A DNA stretch of 64,000 nt from Flavimobilis massiliensis (GCF_900240335.1 NZ_LT964979.1:1674001-1738000); one strand, 5' to 3'. Positions 1-11,561 are shown, numbered from the stretch's first letter. Numbers and translations: made by a program. The notes: generated by a model not told the origin, from the letters alone.

Positions 1-631
1 ACATGAGGCCGAGCGCGATGATCATGCCGACGTCCGCGACCCGGTTCATGACGAACGCCTTCTTGGCGGCCGTCGCGTACGCGGGGACGTGGTTCCAGAA
101 GCCGATGAGCAGGTACGACGCGAGGCCCACGCCCTCCCAGCCGACGAACAGCAGGAGGTAGGAGTCCGCGAGGACGAGCAGGAGCATCGACGCGACGAAG
201 AGGTTGAGGTACGCGAAGAAACGTCGCCGCGCGGGGTCGTTCTCCATGTACGCCACCGAGTAGAGATGGATGAGCGAGCCCACGAAGGTCACGAGGAGCA
301 CGAAGGTCAGCGACAGCGGGTCGAGCCGCAGCCCAGCGACGACGTCGAGCTCGGACGTCGAGATCCACGAGAAGAGGTCGACCTCGCGCACACGCTCACC
401 CGCGGGCGAGCCGAGCAGGTCGACGAGGATCCCGGCGCCGACGACGAACGTCAGCGTCGAGGCGAGCAGACCGAGCCAGTGACCCCAGCGGTCGGCGCTG
501 CGCCCGAGGAGCAGCAGGATTCCGGCGCTCACGAGGGGCGCTGCGACGAGCAGCCACGCGTTCTCCTGCCAGAAGCCTGCAGCGGCCATGGCGGGGGTGA
601 CCTCGGTCGCGACGGGAAGCATGGAAAGCAT
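1..631 (-). CDS. nuoL: NADH-quinone oxidoreductase subunit L, 5' part (cut by window edge)
   Basis: Large antiporter-like membrane subunit of proton-pumping complex I. About 210 N-terminal codons are present; the frame runs open off the left edge. The translation shows hydrophobic helices and the family segments LYSVAYMENDP, FVGWEGVGLASYLLIGFW and AAKKAFVMNRVADVG, the last two being the conserved Glu- and Lys-containing helices of NuoL. The likely start is the ATG whose first base is 631, 7 bp after the nuoK stop; an ATG three codons downstream (622) is an alternative. It is the last visible gene of a nuoA-to-nuoL operon, so nuoM and nuoN are expected further left, which I cannot see. Confidence 0.95.
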   Translation of the reverse strand, partial: MLSMLPVATEVTPAMAAAGFWQENAWLLVAAPLVSAGILLLLGRSADRWGHWLGLLASTLTFVVGAGILVDLLGSPAGERVREVDLFSWISTSELDVVAGLRLDPLSLTFVLLVTFVGSLIHLYSVAYMENDPARRRFFAYLNLFVASMLLLVLADSYLLLFVGWEGVGLASYLLIGFWNHVPAYATAAKKAFVMNRVADVGMIIALGLM

Positions 632-638
632 CAGCGCC

Positions 639-938
639 TCAGCCCTTCAGCAGGTTGACGTCGTCGACCGAGGCCGACTTCCGGGTACGGAAGATCGCCA
701 CGATGATCGCGAGGCCGACGACGACCTCCGCGGCGGCGACGACCATGACGAAGAACGCGATGACCTGTCCGGAGAGGTCGCCGTGGATGCGGGCGAACGT
801 CACGAAGGCCAGGTTGGCGGCGTTGAGCATGAGCTCGACGCCCATGAACGCGATGATCGCGCTGCGGCGCAGCATGACGGTCGTCGCGCCGATCGCGAAG
901 AGGATCATCGCGAGGTACAGGTAGTTGCCGACCTCCAT
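639..938 (-). CDS. nuoK: NADH-quinone oxidoreductase subunit K
   Basis: Small antiporter-related membrane subunit of complex I, 99 residues, the usual size. Three hydrophobic helices are visible, and the segment GVELMLNAANLAFV carries the conserved helix-2 glutamate needed for proton translocation. The ATG start overlaps the nuoJ stop by one base, so translation is probably coupled. The C-terminus is a short polar tail. Identification rests on length, topology and position between nuoJ and nuoL. Confidence 0.96.
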   Translation of the reverse strand: MEVGNYLYLAMILFAIGATTVMLRRSAIIAFMGVELMLNAANLAFVTFARIHGDLSGQVIAFFVMVVAAAEVVVGLAIIVAIFRTRKSASVDDVNLLKG

Positions 939-1780
939 CAGGCTTCTCCCTCCGTGGTCGCAGCGTCGGTGTCGTCGTTCCGGCCGCCGCGCTCGGCGGC
1001 CGTGTCGGTGCCGTGGTCACCCGTGAGCTCCGCTGCGGCACGGGTCGCGACGAGCGTCGTCACGTCGGTATCGAGCGGCTGCTCCTGCCCGCGGATCCGC
1101 AGGACGCGCGAGACGGACGCCTCGATGGGGTTGCCCTCAGGATCGAGCGCGGGGACGTCCATCGCGTTGTGACGCGCGTAGACGCCAGGGGCCGGCAGGT
1201 TGACCGGGTGGTGGCCCGCGAGCATGCGCGCCGCGGCGCGCTCGGGCTGGCCGATCTTCGGCGTGAGCCGGCGCCGGTGCGTGAGCACGAGGGCCGCGAG
1301 AGCGGCCGTGACGAGGAGCGTCGCGACGATCTCGAGGTCGAGCACGAAGTCGCTCATGAGGACGCGGGCGAGGCCCGCAGGGTTCGTCTCCGAGTTCGCG
1401 TCGTCGAGCCCGATCGTCGCGGGGAGCGCGGCACGGGCCGTCACCGTGACGAGCAGCGTGCCGAGGCCGACGCCCATGAGGATGCCGATCCAGCGCTGCC
1501 CCTTGATCGTCTCGACCGCGGACGTCGACGCGTCGACGCCCACGAGCATGAGGACGAAGACGAAGAGCATCATGACGGCGCCGGTGTAGACGACCACCTG
1601 GACGATCCCGAGGAACTCGGCCTGCTGCATGACGTACACCATGGCGAGGCACACCATGACGAAGATCATCGAGAGCGCCGCGTACACCGCCTTGCGCGCG
1701 AACACGAGCCCGAGCGCCCCGAGCACCATGGCGGGGGCGAGCACCCAGAAGAGCACCGCCTCCCCGGTCGAGGTCATCAT
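938..1780 (-). CDS. nuoJ: NADH-quinone oxidoreductase subunit J
   Basis: Membrane subunit of complex I next to the quinone tunnel. 280 residues: about five transmembrane helices in the first 170 residues, including the NuoJ-typical stretch VVYTGAVMMLFVFVLMLVG, followed by a hydrophilic, charged tail of roughly 100 residues that enterobacterial NuoJ lacks but that actinobacterial versions often carry. The start overlaps the end of nuoI by 4 bp (ATGA type). The tail has no motif I recognise. Confidence 0.95.
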   Translation of the reverse strand: MMTSTGEAVLFWVLAPAMVLGALGLVFARKAVYAALSMIFVMVCLAMVYVMQQAEFLGIVQVVVYTGAVMMLFVFVLMLVGVDASTSAVETIKGQRWIGILMGVGLGTLLVTVTARAALPATIGLDDANSETNPAGLARVLMSDFVLDLEIVATLLVTAALAALVLTHRRRLTPKIGQPERAAARMLAGHHPVNLPAPGVYARHNAMDVPALDPEGNPIEASVSRVLRIRGQEQPLDTDVTTLVATRAAAELTGDHGTDTAAERGGRNDDTDAATTEGEA

Positions 1781-2433
1781 CGGTTTCCTCCGTTCGCGTC
1801 AGGAGCGGCCACGGTGGCCTTCGCAGCCGCGTCGAGCGACGCGTCGTCGGGCCGGCGCTCGCGCACCCAGTCGACCTGCGCCTGCGTCGGACCCGTGATC
1901 TCGCCGCGGTAGTACTCGAGATCGTCCGTGCCCTCGACCATGGGGTGCGGGCCGGCGAGCATGCCCTCGCGCAGCGGCGCGAGCAGGTCGTCCTTCTCGA
2001 AGATCATGCCCTCGCGGGTCGGGCCCGCGAGCTCGTAGTCGTTCGTCATCGTGAGCGCCCGCGTCGGGCACGCCTCGATGCACAGACCGCAGAAGATGCA
2101 GCGCAAGTAGTTGATCTGGTAGACGCGTCCGTAGCGCTCGCCGGGCGAGACGTGCGCGCCCTCGGGGAGGTCAGCGTTGTCACCGCCCTCGACGTAGATC
2201 GCGTCCGCGGGGCACGCCCACGCGCACAGCTCGCAGCCGATGCACTTCTCGAGACCGTCGGGGTACCGGTTGAGCTGGTGACGGCCGTGGTAGCGCGGCT
2301 TCGTCGGCACCTTCTCGAACGGGTACTGCTCCGTGACGACGGGGCGGAACAGGTTCGCGAACGTCACGCCGAAGCCGGCGACGGGCGCCAGCATCTCGGC
2401 GATCGGCCCGGGCTTCTTCGGGTTCTCAGTCAC
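1777..2433 (-). CDS. nuoI: NADH-quinone oxidoreductase subunit I (2x[4Fe-4S] ferredoxin-like)
   Basis: Peripheral-arm subunit that carries clusters N6a and N6b and passes electrons toward the quinone site. Two complete CxxCxxCxxxC motifs are present, with cysteines near residues 64/67/70/74 and 112/115/118/122. The frame is open further upstream, but that part lies inside nuoH and is Arg/Ser-rich shadow sequence. I place the start at the GTG with first base 2433 (VTENPKKPGP), 218 residues, because a GGAAGGG ribosome-binding site lies about 7 nt upstream and it overlaps the nuoH stop by only 8 bp. Confidence 0.94.
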   Translation of the reverse strand: MTENPKKPGPIAEMLAPVAGFGVTFANLFRPVVTEQYPFEKVPTKPRYHGRHQLNRYPDGLEKCIGCELCAWACPADAIYVEGGDNADLPEGAHVSPGERYGRVYQINYLRCIFCGLCIEACPTRALTMTNDYELAGPTREGMIFEKDDLLAPLREGMLAGPHPMVEGTDDLEYYRGEITGPTQAQVDWVRERRPDDASLDAAAKATVAAPDANGGNR

Positions 2434-3835
2434 CGGAGGTCCCTTCCGTCTTCGTGGTGGTATCGGGCTCGGCCTCGACCTCGAGGACCGCGGTCGCGGC
2501 CGCTGCGGCGGCCGCGGCGCGCCGGGCGGCACGAGGCGACGGGGGCAGTTGCTGGCCGGGGAGCGGCGGGACGGGGAACCCGCCCGCGAACGCGTCGAAC
2601 GGCTCGGCCTCGGTCTTCTTCGCGACCTCGGGCTCCGCCTTCGTCGCGAACGACGAGACGACGAGGCCAAGGATCGCGATGACGAACAGTGCGAGCGACG
2701 CGTAGATGAAGAACTGACGGTCGATCTCGCCGAACTCGACGACGCCCTGGTAGATCGCGACGATGACGAGCCACGTGAGCGCGACGGGGATGAGGATCTT
2801 CCAGCCGAGCTTCATGAACTGGTCGTAGCGGAAGCGCAGGAGCGTGCCGCGGACCCACACGAAGATGAACATGAAGAACCAGACCTTGGCGAGGAACCAG
2901 AGGATCGGCCACCAGCCCTGGTTGAACATGCCGTCGTTGATCGCGGACAGCGGCCACGGGGCACGCCACCCGCCGAAGAACAGCGTCGTCGCGACCGCCG
3001 AGACGTTGAGCATGTTGATGTACTCCGCGAGGAAGAACCACGCGAACTTCATCGACGAGTACTCGGTCATGTAGCCCGAGACGAGCTCGCCCTCGGCCTC
3101 GGGGAGGTCGAACGGCAGTCGGTTCGTCTCACCGATCATCGAGATGACGTAGAGGATGAACGCGGGCAGCAGCGGCAGCGCGTACCAGAAGCGCTCCTGC
3201 TGGTTGACGATCTCCGATGTCGACATCGAGCCCGCGAGCAGGAACACCGAGACGAGCGAGAGGCCCATCGCGAGCTCGTAGGAGATGATCTGCGCCGTCG
3301 AGCGGACACCGCCGAGCAGCGGGTACGTCGAGCCCGACGACCAGCCGCCGAGGACGATGCCGTACACGCCGAGGGCCGCGCACGCGAGGATGTAAAGCAC
3401 CGCCACCGGGAAGTCAGTGAGCTGCGCGGGCGTCGTGAAGTCCGTGAACGGGATCCGGACCTCGGGCCCGAAGGGGATGACCGCGTAGATGAGCAGCGAG
3501 CTGAAGACGGAGATCATCGGCGCGAGGATATAGACGACCTTGTCGGCCATCTTCACCGTGATGTCCTCCTTCATGAGGAGCTTCATCGCGTCGGCGACAG
3601 CCTGGAGCAGACCAAGCGGACCGTGAACGTTCGGGCCGATGCGTACCTGCATGCGGGCCACGAGCCGGCGCTCGAACCACAGCGCCATGAGGACGCTCGT
3701 CAGCAGGAAGACGATGATGAGCACCGCCTTGACGAGGTACACCCAGATGTTGTCGTTACTGAAGTTCGCGGCGATGCCGGGCACCGCCGGCGTCTCCGTC
3801 GCGACCGTCGCAGCGAGGGCGAGGGCGCCCATCAT
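2426..3835 (-). CDS. nuoH: NADH-quinone oxidoreductase subunit H
   Basis: Membrane subunit that forms most of the quinone-binding chamber of complex I. 469 residues with eight or more transmembrane helices. Family segments include ERRLVARMQVRIGPNVHGP (first cytoplasmic loop) and NRLPFDLPEAEGELVSGYM with its conserved acidic residues. The last 60 or so residues form an Ala/Pro-rich hydrophilic extension ending in a charged tail, longer than in E. coli NuoH. It overlaps nuoG by 4 bp and nuoI by 8 bp. A second ATG directly follows the first. Confidence 0.96.
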   Translation of the reverse strand: MMGALALAATVATETPAVPGIAANFSNDNIWVYLVKAVLIIVFLLTSVLMALWFERRLVARMQVRIGPNVHGPLGLLQAVADAMKLLMKEDITVKMADKVVYILAPMISVFSSLLIYAVIPFGPEVRIPFTDFTTPAQLTDFPVAVLYILACAALGVYGIVLGGWSSGSTYPLLGGVRSTAQIISYELAMGLSLVSVFLLAGSMSTSEIVNQQERFWYALPLLPAFILYVISMIGETNRLPFDLPEAEGELVSGYMTEYSSMKFAWFFLAEYINMLNVSAVATTLFFGGWRAPWPLSAINDGMFNQGWWPILWFLAKVWFFMFIFVWVRGTLLRFRYDQFMKLGWKILIPVALTWLVIVAIYQGVVEFGEIDRQFFIYASLALFVIAILGLVVSSFATKAEPEVAKKTEAEPFDAFAGGFPVPPLPGQQLPPSPRAARRAAAAAAAATAVLEVEAEPDTTTKTEGTSGD

Positions 3836-6386
3836 GCCTCCTCGGTGGTGATGACGGTGCCCGCGGTGATCTGCACAACCGCACCGGGCAGGACGCCGAG
3901 AGCCGCGCGGACCGCGGAGCCGGGCGAGTTGGTCGGCAGCCAGACGACGTGGTCGGGCATGTCCGTGACGACGGCAGGCAGCTCGATGCGCCCGGCTTCT
4001 GTCGACACGCGCAGCACGCCGCCGTCGGCGACGCCGGCGGCCTCGGCCGTCGCGGCCGAGAGCCGGGCGACGGCCTTGCGGGCGGTTCCGGCGAGGAACG
4101 GCTCGCCGTCCTGGCCGCGGCCCGCGTCGAGCTGGAGGTGCCAGCTCGCGAGGACCGCCGTGCCGGGGGCGACCGCGGCGGGGGCGACAGCCTCCGCCGC
4201 GGGTGCGGCGATGCGCTCACCGTCCCAGGCGCCGAGCTGGTCGATCTCCTTGCGCAGGACGTTGCCGTCACGCGCGCCGAGGTCGGTGCCGAGGTGGCGC
4301 GCGAGCTCGTCGAGCACGCGGTGGTCGGGCAGCGCGTGCGACTCGAGCGCCTGACGGAACGCGCGGACGCGGCCCTCCCAGTTGAGGTACGTGCCGGACT
4401 TCTCGGCCGGCGGTGCGACCGGCAGGACGACGTCCGCGAGGTCGGTGACCTCACTCGCACGGACCTCGAGGCTCACGACGACGTCAGCCGCCTCGAGCGC
4501 GGCGCGCGCCGCGACGGGGTCCGTGAGGTCGCCAAGCTCGACGCCGCCGACGACGACGCCGCGCAGCTCACGCGCGGCGAGCGCCGCGAGGATGCCGTCG
4601 GTGTCACGGCCGGGGGCTGTCGGAAGCTCCGTGACGCCCCACGCGGCGGCGATGTCGACGCGCGCGGCGGCGTCGCCTGCCGGGCGGCCGCCCGGCAGGA
4701 GTCCGGGCAGCGTGCCCATCTCGACACCGGCGCGCTCGCCGATGCGACGCGGGATCCAGGCGAGGCGCGCACCCGTCGCGGCCGTGAGCCGCAGGACCGC
4801 GGAGAGCGACCCGGGGACCGACGCGAGACGCTCGCCCACGAGGACGAGAGCACCCTCGGCGCCGAGCGCCTCGCGCAGCGGGGCGAGCGACGGCTCGTCC
4901 GTGCCCGTCGCGAGCGCGTCGACGACCTCAGACTCGAGGCCCGGGGCCGTCGGGACGAGCGTCCCGTCGAGCCGCTCGAGGCCGCGCGTCGCGAACGGTG
5001 CGAGCGACCAGACGCGCGTGCGGCGCGCCTGCGTGCCCTTGCGGAGGCGGAGGAAGACGATGCCGCCCTCCTCCTCGGGCTCGAACCCGACGAGCAGGAC
5101 CGCGGGCGCCTTCTCGAGGTCGCCGAGCGTCACGTCGATGCCCTGGCCCGCGACCGCGTGGCCGAGGAAGGACTCCTCCTCCGCGGACGCGGGGCGTGCA
5201 CGGTGGTCGATGTCGTTCGTGCCGAGCGCGGTGCGTGCGAGCTTGCCGTACGCGTACGCGTCCTCAATGGTGAGGCGGCCGCCCGGCAGGACGCCGACGC
5301 CGCCGGCGTCGCGCGCCGCGGCGAGCGCGGTGCCCGCGACCTCGAGGGCCTCGGCCCACGAGGCCGTGCGGAGCTCGCCGCGCGTGCCGTCCTCGGCGCG
5401 GTCCCGCACGAGCGGGTGCGTGAGGCGGTCCGGAGCCGTCTGCCAGTGGAACGCGAAGCGGTCCTTGTCGGAGATCCACTCCTCGTTGACCACCGGGTCG
5501 TCGCCCGCGAGGCGACGCATGACCGTGCCACGGCGGTGGTCGATGCGGATGGCCGAGCCGTTGGCGTCGTGCTCAGCGACGGCCTCCGTCGAGACGAGGT
5601 CGAACGGACGCGACCGGAAGCGGTACGCCGCCGAGGTCAGAGCACCCACCGGGCAGATCTGCACGGTGTTGCCCGACCAGTACGAGGCAAACGCACGGCC
5701 CGACTCGTCCTCGGCAGCGGGGCCGACCGTCGCGTCGCCGAGCGGCGCGAAACCGAGAACGTCCTCGTCGAACCGGCCGATCTGCTGGCTCGCGCCGCGC
5801 TTCTGCAGGTCGATGAACTGGTCGCCCGCGATCTCCTTGCTGAAGCGCGTGCAGCGCTGGCACAGGATGCAGCGCTCACGGTCGAGGAGGATCTGCGTCG
5901 AGATCTTCAGCGGCTTCGCGAACGTCCGCTTGACGTCCGTGAAGCGCGACGTTGCACGCCCATCGGACAGCGCCTGGTTCTGCAGGGGGCACTCGCCGCC
6001 CTTGTCGCACGTCGGGCAGTCGAGCGGGTGGTTGATGAGCAGGAGCTCCATGACGCCGTGCTGCGCCTTCGCCGCGACCGCAGAGGTCTTCTGCGTGTGC
6101 ACAACCATGCCGGGCGAGACCTCCATCGCGCACGACGGCTGCGGCTTCGGCATCGGGCGAACGTTGCCCTCACGGTCCGGCATCGCCACGTCGACGAGGC
6201 ACTGACGGCACGCGCCCACGGGCTTGAGCAGCGGATGGTCGCAGAAGCGCGGGATCGCGATCCCGATCTCCTCCGCCGCACGGATGATGAGCGTGCCCTT
6301 CGGCACGGCGGTCTCGATCCCGTCGATCGTCACCGTGACGAGGTTCGGGTCGACGGCGACCGGCGTCTGCGAGTCGGTCGTGGTGG

Positions 6387-6390
<4 letters not shown>
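3832..6390 (-). CDS. nuoG: NADH-quinone oxidoreductase subunit G (iron-sulfur protein)
   Basis: Large Fe-S subunit of the NADH-oxidising arm, 852 residues. The N-terminus has the [2Fe-2S] ferredoxin fold (CDHPLLKPVGACRQCLVDV), then the His-Cys cluster motif (HPLDCPTCDKGGECPLQ) and a 4Fe-4S motif (CILCQRCTRF); the rest is the molybdopterin-oxidoreductase-like domain, here without recognisable cofactor residues, as is normal for NuoG. I chose the ATG at 6390 (MTTTTDSQTPVAV), which overlaps the nuoF stop by 4 bp. The reading frame continues open upstream across nuoF, but that part is shadow sequence. Confidence 0.95.
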
Positions 6391-7723
<1,333 letters not shown>

Positions 7724-7727
<4 letters not shown>

Positions 7728-8521
7728 CGCTTCTCCTCGGTCTCGACGTCGGCGTCGGACCCTGCGGGCCGGTCCGCGCTCGAGTGCTCCTCGCCCACGC
7801 CGGGTGCGGCGTCGGCCGAGGCTGCGGCCGACGCCGCCGCCTCACGCTCTGCAGCGTCGTACGACGGTGCTGTCCAGCCGTGCTCGCGGGCGATCTTGAG
7901 CCCGACGAGGCTCGCGCCGCCTGCGGCGACGCCCTCGTCCGCGCGACCGTCGTCGAACCCGGCGAGCACACGGGACATCTCCTTGAAGGAGACGACCTTC
8001 TCGGGGCCGCGCGTCGGGGTGACGTCCTCGCCCGCGATGAGTCGGTCGACGACCTCAAGCGCGGAGTCCGCGGTCTGGTTGTCGAAGAACTCCCAGTTGA
8101 TCATCATGACGGGCGCGAAGTCGCACGCGGCGTTGCACTCGACGCGCTCGAGCGTGATGCGGCCGTCCTCGGTCGTCTCGTCATGGCCCACGCCGAGACG
8201 CTCCGAGAGCCGCTCGAAGATCTCGTCGCCGCCCATGATCGCGCACAGGGTGTTCGTGCAGACGCCCACCGTGTACTCGCCGTTGGGGCGGCGCTTGTAC
8301 TGCGTGTAGAACGTCGCGACAGCCGAGACGGACGCCGTCGTGAGGCCGAGCGTCTCGGCACAGAACTCGATGCCGTGGCGCGAGACGTACCCGTCCTCCG
8401 ACTGCACGAGGTGCAGCAGCGGCAGGAGCGCCGAGCGCGCCTGCGGGTAACGGGAGACGATGTCCGCCGCGTCGGCGTCGAGGCGCGCACGCACCTCGGG
8501 GACGTATCCGGTCGTGGTCAT
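7724..8521 (-). CDS. nuoE: NADH-quinone oxidoreductase subunit E
   Basis: Thioredoxin-like [2Fe-2S] subunit (N1a) that pairs with NuoF. The start is ATG 8521 (MTTTGYVPEVRARLD), giving 265 residues. The cluster ligands are visible as VCTNTLCAIMGG and ECNAACDFAPVMMIN. The last 80 or so residues form an Ala/Glu/Asp-rich tail absent from the short E. coli protein but common in actinobacteria. It overlaps nuoD by 4 bp. The same frame stays open upstream through nuoD, but this is antisense-free shadow sequence rich in Arg. Confidence 0.95.
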
Positions 8522-9870
8522 CGGTCCACTCCTCCGAGCACCGGGTCGAGCGAGGCCACGGCGACGACGACGTCCGCGAGCTGTCCGCCCTCGCACATCA
8601 TCGAGACGGCCTGCAGGTTGTTGAACGACGGGTCCCGGAAGTGGGCCCGGTAGGGACGCGTGCCCCCGTCGGAGACGAGGTGGACGCCGAGCTCGCCACG
8701 CGGCGCCTCGACCGTCTGCCACACCTGCCCGGCCGGGACCCGGAAGCCCTCGGTGACGAGCTTGAAGTGGTGGATGAGCGCCTCCATGGAGGTGCCCATG
8801 ATCTCCTTGATGTGGTCGAGCGAGTTGCCCTGCCCGTCCGTGCCGATCGCCATCTGCGCGGGCCACGCGATCTTCTTGTCGGCGACCATGACGGGGCCGG
8901 AGCCCTTCTCGAGGCGGTCGAGCACCTGGTCGACGATCTTCAGCGACTCGTAGCACTCGGCCACACGGACGACGACGCGGTCGTACGCGTCCGCGCCCTG
9001 CGCGACGGGCACGTCGAAGTCGTACGTCTCGTAGCCGCAGTACGGGTCCGACTTGCGGACGTCGTACGGCAGGCCCGCCGAGCGCAGGACGGGGCCCGTC
9101 ATGCCGAGCGCCATGCACGCCGAGAGGTTGAGGTGCCCGACACCCACGAGACGCAGCTTGAAGATGGGGTTCTCCATCATGAGCTTCTCGAGCTGGCCGA
9201 GGTAGTGACGCACCTTGACCATCGCGGCGCGCGCGTCGGCGACGAAGCCGGGCGGGAGGTCCTGCGGGACGCCGCCGGGGCGGACGAAGCCGTGGTTCAT
9301 GCGCAGACCCGTGACGGCCTCGAAGAGCCGGAGGATCTCCTCGCGGGCCGTGAACGACGTCGTCATGATCGTCGTCGCGCCCATCTCGTTGCCACCCGTG
9401 CCGAGCGCGATGAGGTGCGAGGAGATGCGGTTGAGCTCCATGAGGAGCACGCGGATCTGGGAGGCGCGCTCAGGGATGTCGTCGGTGATGCCGAGCAGCT
9501 TCTCGACGCCGAGGCAGAAGGCGACCTCCTGGAAGAACGGCGAGAGGTAGTCCATGCGGGTGCAGTACGTGACGCCCTGCGTCCACGTCCTGAACTCCAT
9601 GTTCTTCTCGATGCCCGTGTGGAGGTAGCCGATGCCGGCGCGGGCCTCCGTGACGGTCTCGCCGTCGATCTCGAGCATGAGGCGGAGCACGCCGTGGGTC
9701 GACGGGTGCTGCGGCCCCATGTTGACGACAATGCGCTCCTCGCCGAGGCGTGCAGCCTCCTCGGCGATCGACGACCAGTCGCCGTCGCCGTAGGCCTCGA
9801 ACGACGGGATGTCCTGGTCGTCGGACGGCTTGCCTGCGTCGCGCGTCGCGTGCGGGGTGGCGGTGCTCAT
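8518..9870 (-). CDS. nuoD: NADH-quinone oxidoreductase subunit D (49-kDa type)
   Basis: Peripheral-arm subunit, homologous to the large subunit of NiFe hydrogenases, which together with NuoB forms the quinone-reduction site. 450 residues from ATG 9870 (MSTATPHATRD). Diagnostic segments are MGPQHPSTHGVLRL, with the quinone-site histidine, followed by GYLHTGIEKNMEFRTW, and a C-terminal segment HFRDPSFNNLQAVSMMC. The hydrogenase nickel-ligand cysteines are absent, as expected for NuoD. It overlaps nuoC by 4 bp. Confidence 0.96.
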   Translation of the reverse strand: MSTATPHATRDAGKPSDDQDIPSFEAYGDGDWSSIAEEAARLGEERIVVNMGPQHPSTHGVLRLMLEIDGETVTEARAGIGYLHTGIEKNMEFRTWTQGVTYCTRMDYLSPFFQEVAFCLGVEKLLGITDDIPERASQIRVLLMELNRISSHLIALGTGGNEMGATTIMTTSFTAREEILRLFEAVTGLRMNHGFVRPGGVPQDLPPGFVADARAAMVKVRHYLGQLEKLMMENPIFKLRLVGVGHLNLSACMALGMTGPVLRSAGLPYDVRKSDPYCGYETYDFDVPVAQGADAYDRVVVRVAECYESLKIVDQVLDRLEKGSGPVMVADKKIAWPAQMAIGTDGQGNSLDHIKEIMGTSMEALIHHFKLVTEGFRVPAGQVWQTVEAPRGELGVHLVSDGGTRPYRAHFRDPSFNNLQAVSMMCEGGQLADVVVAVASLDPVLGGVDR

Positions 9871-10622
9871 GAGTAGGACCTCCGCGTGTCCGGCGAGGGG
9901 ATGGTGGCGCCCTTGTACTCGACGGGGATGCCGCCGAGCGGGTAGTCCTTGCGCTGCGGGTGGCCCGGCCAGTCGTCGGGCATCTGGATACGCGCGAGCG
10001 CGGGGTGCCCGTCGAAGACGATGCCGAAGAAGTCCCACGTCTCGCGCTCGTGCCAGTCGTGCGTCGGGTAGATCGCGACAGTCGACGGGATGTGCGGGTC
10101 CGCGTCCGGTGCCGCGACCTCGAGGCGCACGCGACGGCCGTGAGTCACGGACGTGAGGTGGTAGACGGCGCGCAGCTCGCGGCCCGTCGCCTCGGGGTAG
10201 TGCACGCCGGAGACGCCGAGCGACAGCTCGAAGCGCAGGTCCTGGTCGTCGCGCAGCGCACGGCACACGGCCACGAGGTGCTCGCGCGCGACCTCGATCG
10301 TCAGCTCGTCGCGGTCGACGACGACGGCCGTGACGGCCTTCGCGCCGAGACCGGGCTGGGTCTCCTCGAGGACCTCGAGCAGGACGTCAACGACCTCGTC
10401 GAAGTACCCGCCGTACGGGCGCGCGGACGAGCCGGGCATCGCGATCTGACGCACGAGCCCACCGAAGCCGGACGTGTCACCAGGGCCGTGGACACCCCAC
10501 ATGCCGGTGCGGACCTCGACGACGTCGGGACCGCGCAGGTCACCCGAGGGCACCGCGCCGACGGAACCGCCGGGCGTGATGTGGTCGACCGCGTCGGCGG
10601 CCGGTGTGGTCTCGTCGCTCAT
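9867..10622 (-). CDS. nuoC: NADH-quinone oxidoreductase subunit C (30-kDa type)
   Basis: Peripheral-arm structural subunit, 251 residues, separate from NuoD (not the fused NuoCD of enterobacteria). The C-terminal signature is clear: YPTHDWHERETWDFFGI followed by GHPALARIQMPDDWPGHPQRKDYPLGG. The N-terminal 80 or so residues are less conserved and acidic. The start ATG overlaps the nuoB stop by 4 bp. Confidence 0.95.
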   Translation of the reverse strand: MSDETTPAADAVDHITPGGSVGAVPSGDLRGPDVVEVRTGMWGVHGPGDTSGFGGLVRQIAMPGSSARPYGGYFDEVVDVLLEVLEETQPGLGAKAVTAVVVDRDELTIEVAREHLVAVCRALRDDQDLRFELSLGVSGVHYPEATGRELRAVYHLTSVTHGRRVRLEVAAPDADPHIPSTVAIYPTHDWHERETWDFFGIVFDGHPALARIQMPDDWPGHPQRKDYPLGGIPVEYKGATIPSPDTRRSYS

Positions 10623-11170
10623 CGCAGGAGCCCCTTCATCTGGTGCGTCGGCGTCGCCTCGAGCGCGGCGGCCTCGACGGCCTTGACGACCTCGCGGCGG
10701 TGCGTGAGGAGCGGCTCCTTCTGCATCTGCCGCTGCAGCTCGTTAATCGCGTTGATGAGCATCTCCGGGCGCGGCGGGCAGCCGGGCAGGTAGATGTCGA
10801 CGGGCACGACGTGGTCGACGCCCTGGACGATCGCGTAGTTGTTGAACATGCCGCCCGACGACGCGCACACGCCCATCGAGAGGACCCACTTGGGCTCGGC
10901 CATCTGGTCGTAGACCTGACGGACGATCGGGGCCATCTTCTGGGAGACGCGGCCGGCAACAATCATGAGGTCGGCCTGGCGCGGCGAGGCACGGAAGACC
11001 TCCATGCCGTACCGCGCGAGGTCGAAGCGGGACGCGCCCGCTGCCATCATCTCGATCGCGCAGCACGCGAGGCCGAACGTCACGGGCCAGATCGACGACT
11101 TGCGGGCCCAGCCCGCGAACTCCTCGACGGTCGTGAGGAGGAAGCCCGAGGGGGCGGTCTCGTTGCTCAT
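10619..11170 (-). CDS. nuoB: NADH-quinone oxidoreductase subunit B
   Basis: Carries cluster N2, the last Fe-S centre before quinone. The tandem-cysteine motif FGLACCAIEMMA and the later SGGMFNNYA and YLPGCPPRPE segments supply the four ligands. I chose ATG 11170 (MSNETAPSG), 183 residues, because GAAGGA lies about 8 nt upstream; an earlier start at 11233 would overlap nuoA and adds about 20 unconserved residues. It overlaps nuoC by 4 bp. Confidence 0.95.
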   Translation of the reverse strand: MSNETAPSGFLLTTVEEFAGWARKSSIWPVTFGLACCAIEMMAAGASRFDLARYGMEVFRASPRQADLMIVAGRVSQKMAPIVRQVYDQMAEPKWVLSMGVCASSGGMFNNYAIVQGVDHVVPVDIYLPGCPPRPEMLINAINELQRQMQKEPLLTHRREVVKAVEAAALEATPTHQMKGLLR

Positions 11171-11198
11171 CTGCAGTCCTTCTTCCGCGTCAGCCCGG

Positions 11199-11561
11199 TC
11201 AGTCCCACTCGAACCCGCCGCGACGCCACTCATAGATGAACGGCACCGTGATCATGGCGATGAACGCGAGGATGGCGACGAGCCCGAACACCGCGAGGGT
11301 GCGGAACTCGACCGCCCAGGGGTAGAGGAACACGACCTCGATGTCGAAGATGATGAACGTCATCGCGACGAGGTAGTACTTGATGGGGAACCGACCGCCG
11401 CCGACGGCGTTGGGGGTCGGCTCGATGCCGCACTCGTACGCCTCGAGCTTGGCCTTGTTGTAGCGCTTGGGGCCGATGATCGCGCTCGCAGCGACGCCTC
11501 CGAGGGCGAGCACGGCGGCGACCCCCATGAGGAACAGCAGGGGCACGTAGGGGTTGCTCAT
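11199..11561 (-). CDS. nuoA: NADH-quinone oxidoreductase subunit A
   Basis: Small membrane subunit of complex I with three transmembrane helices, 120 residues. The conserved loop YECGIEPTPNA and the segment FDIEVVFLYPWA with its acidic residues are both present. The start is ATG 11561, preceded by an AAGGAGAG ribosome-binding site 8 nt upstream. It is the first nuo gene; the 172-bp gap to the upstream reductase gene contains a small hairpin (CGGACC/GGTCCG, 11592-11606) and no promoter that I can defend, so transcription may start upstream of the reductase, inside the gap, or both. Confidence 0.95.
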   Translation of the reverse strand: MSNPYVPLLFLMGVAAVLALGGVAASAIIGPKRYNKAKLEAYECGIEPTPNAVGGGRFPIKYYLVAMTFIIFDIEVVFLYPWAVEFRTLAVFGLVAILAFIAMITVPFIYEWRRGGFEWD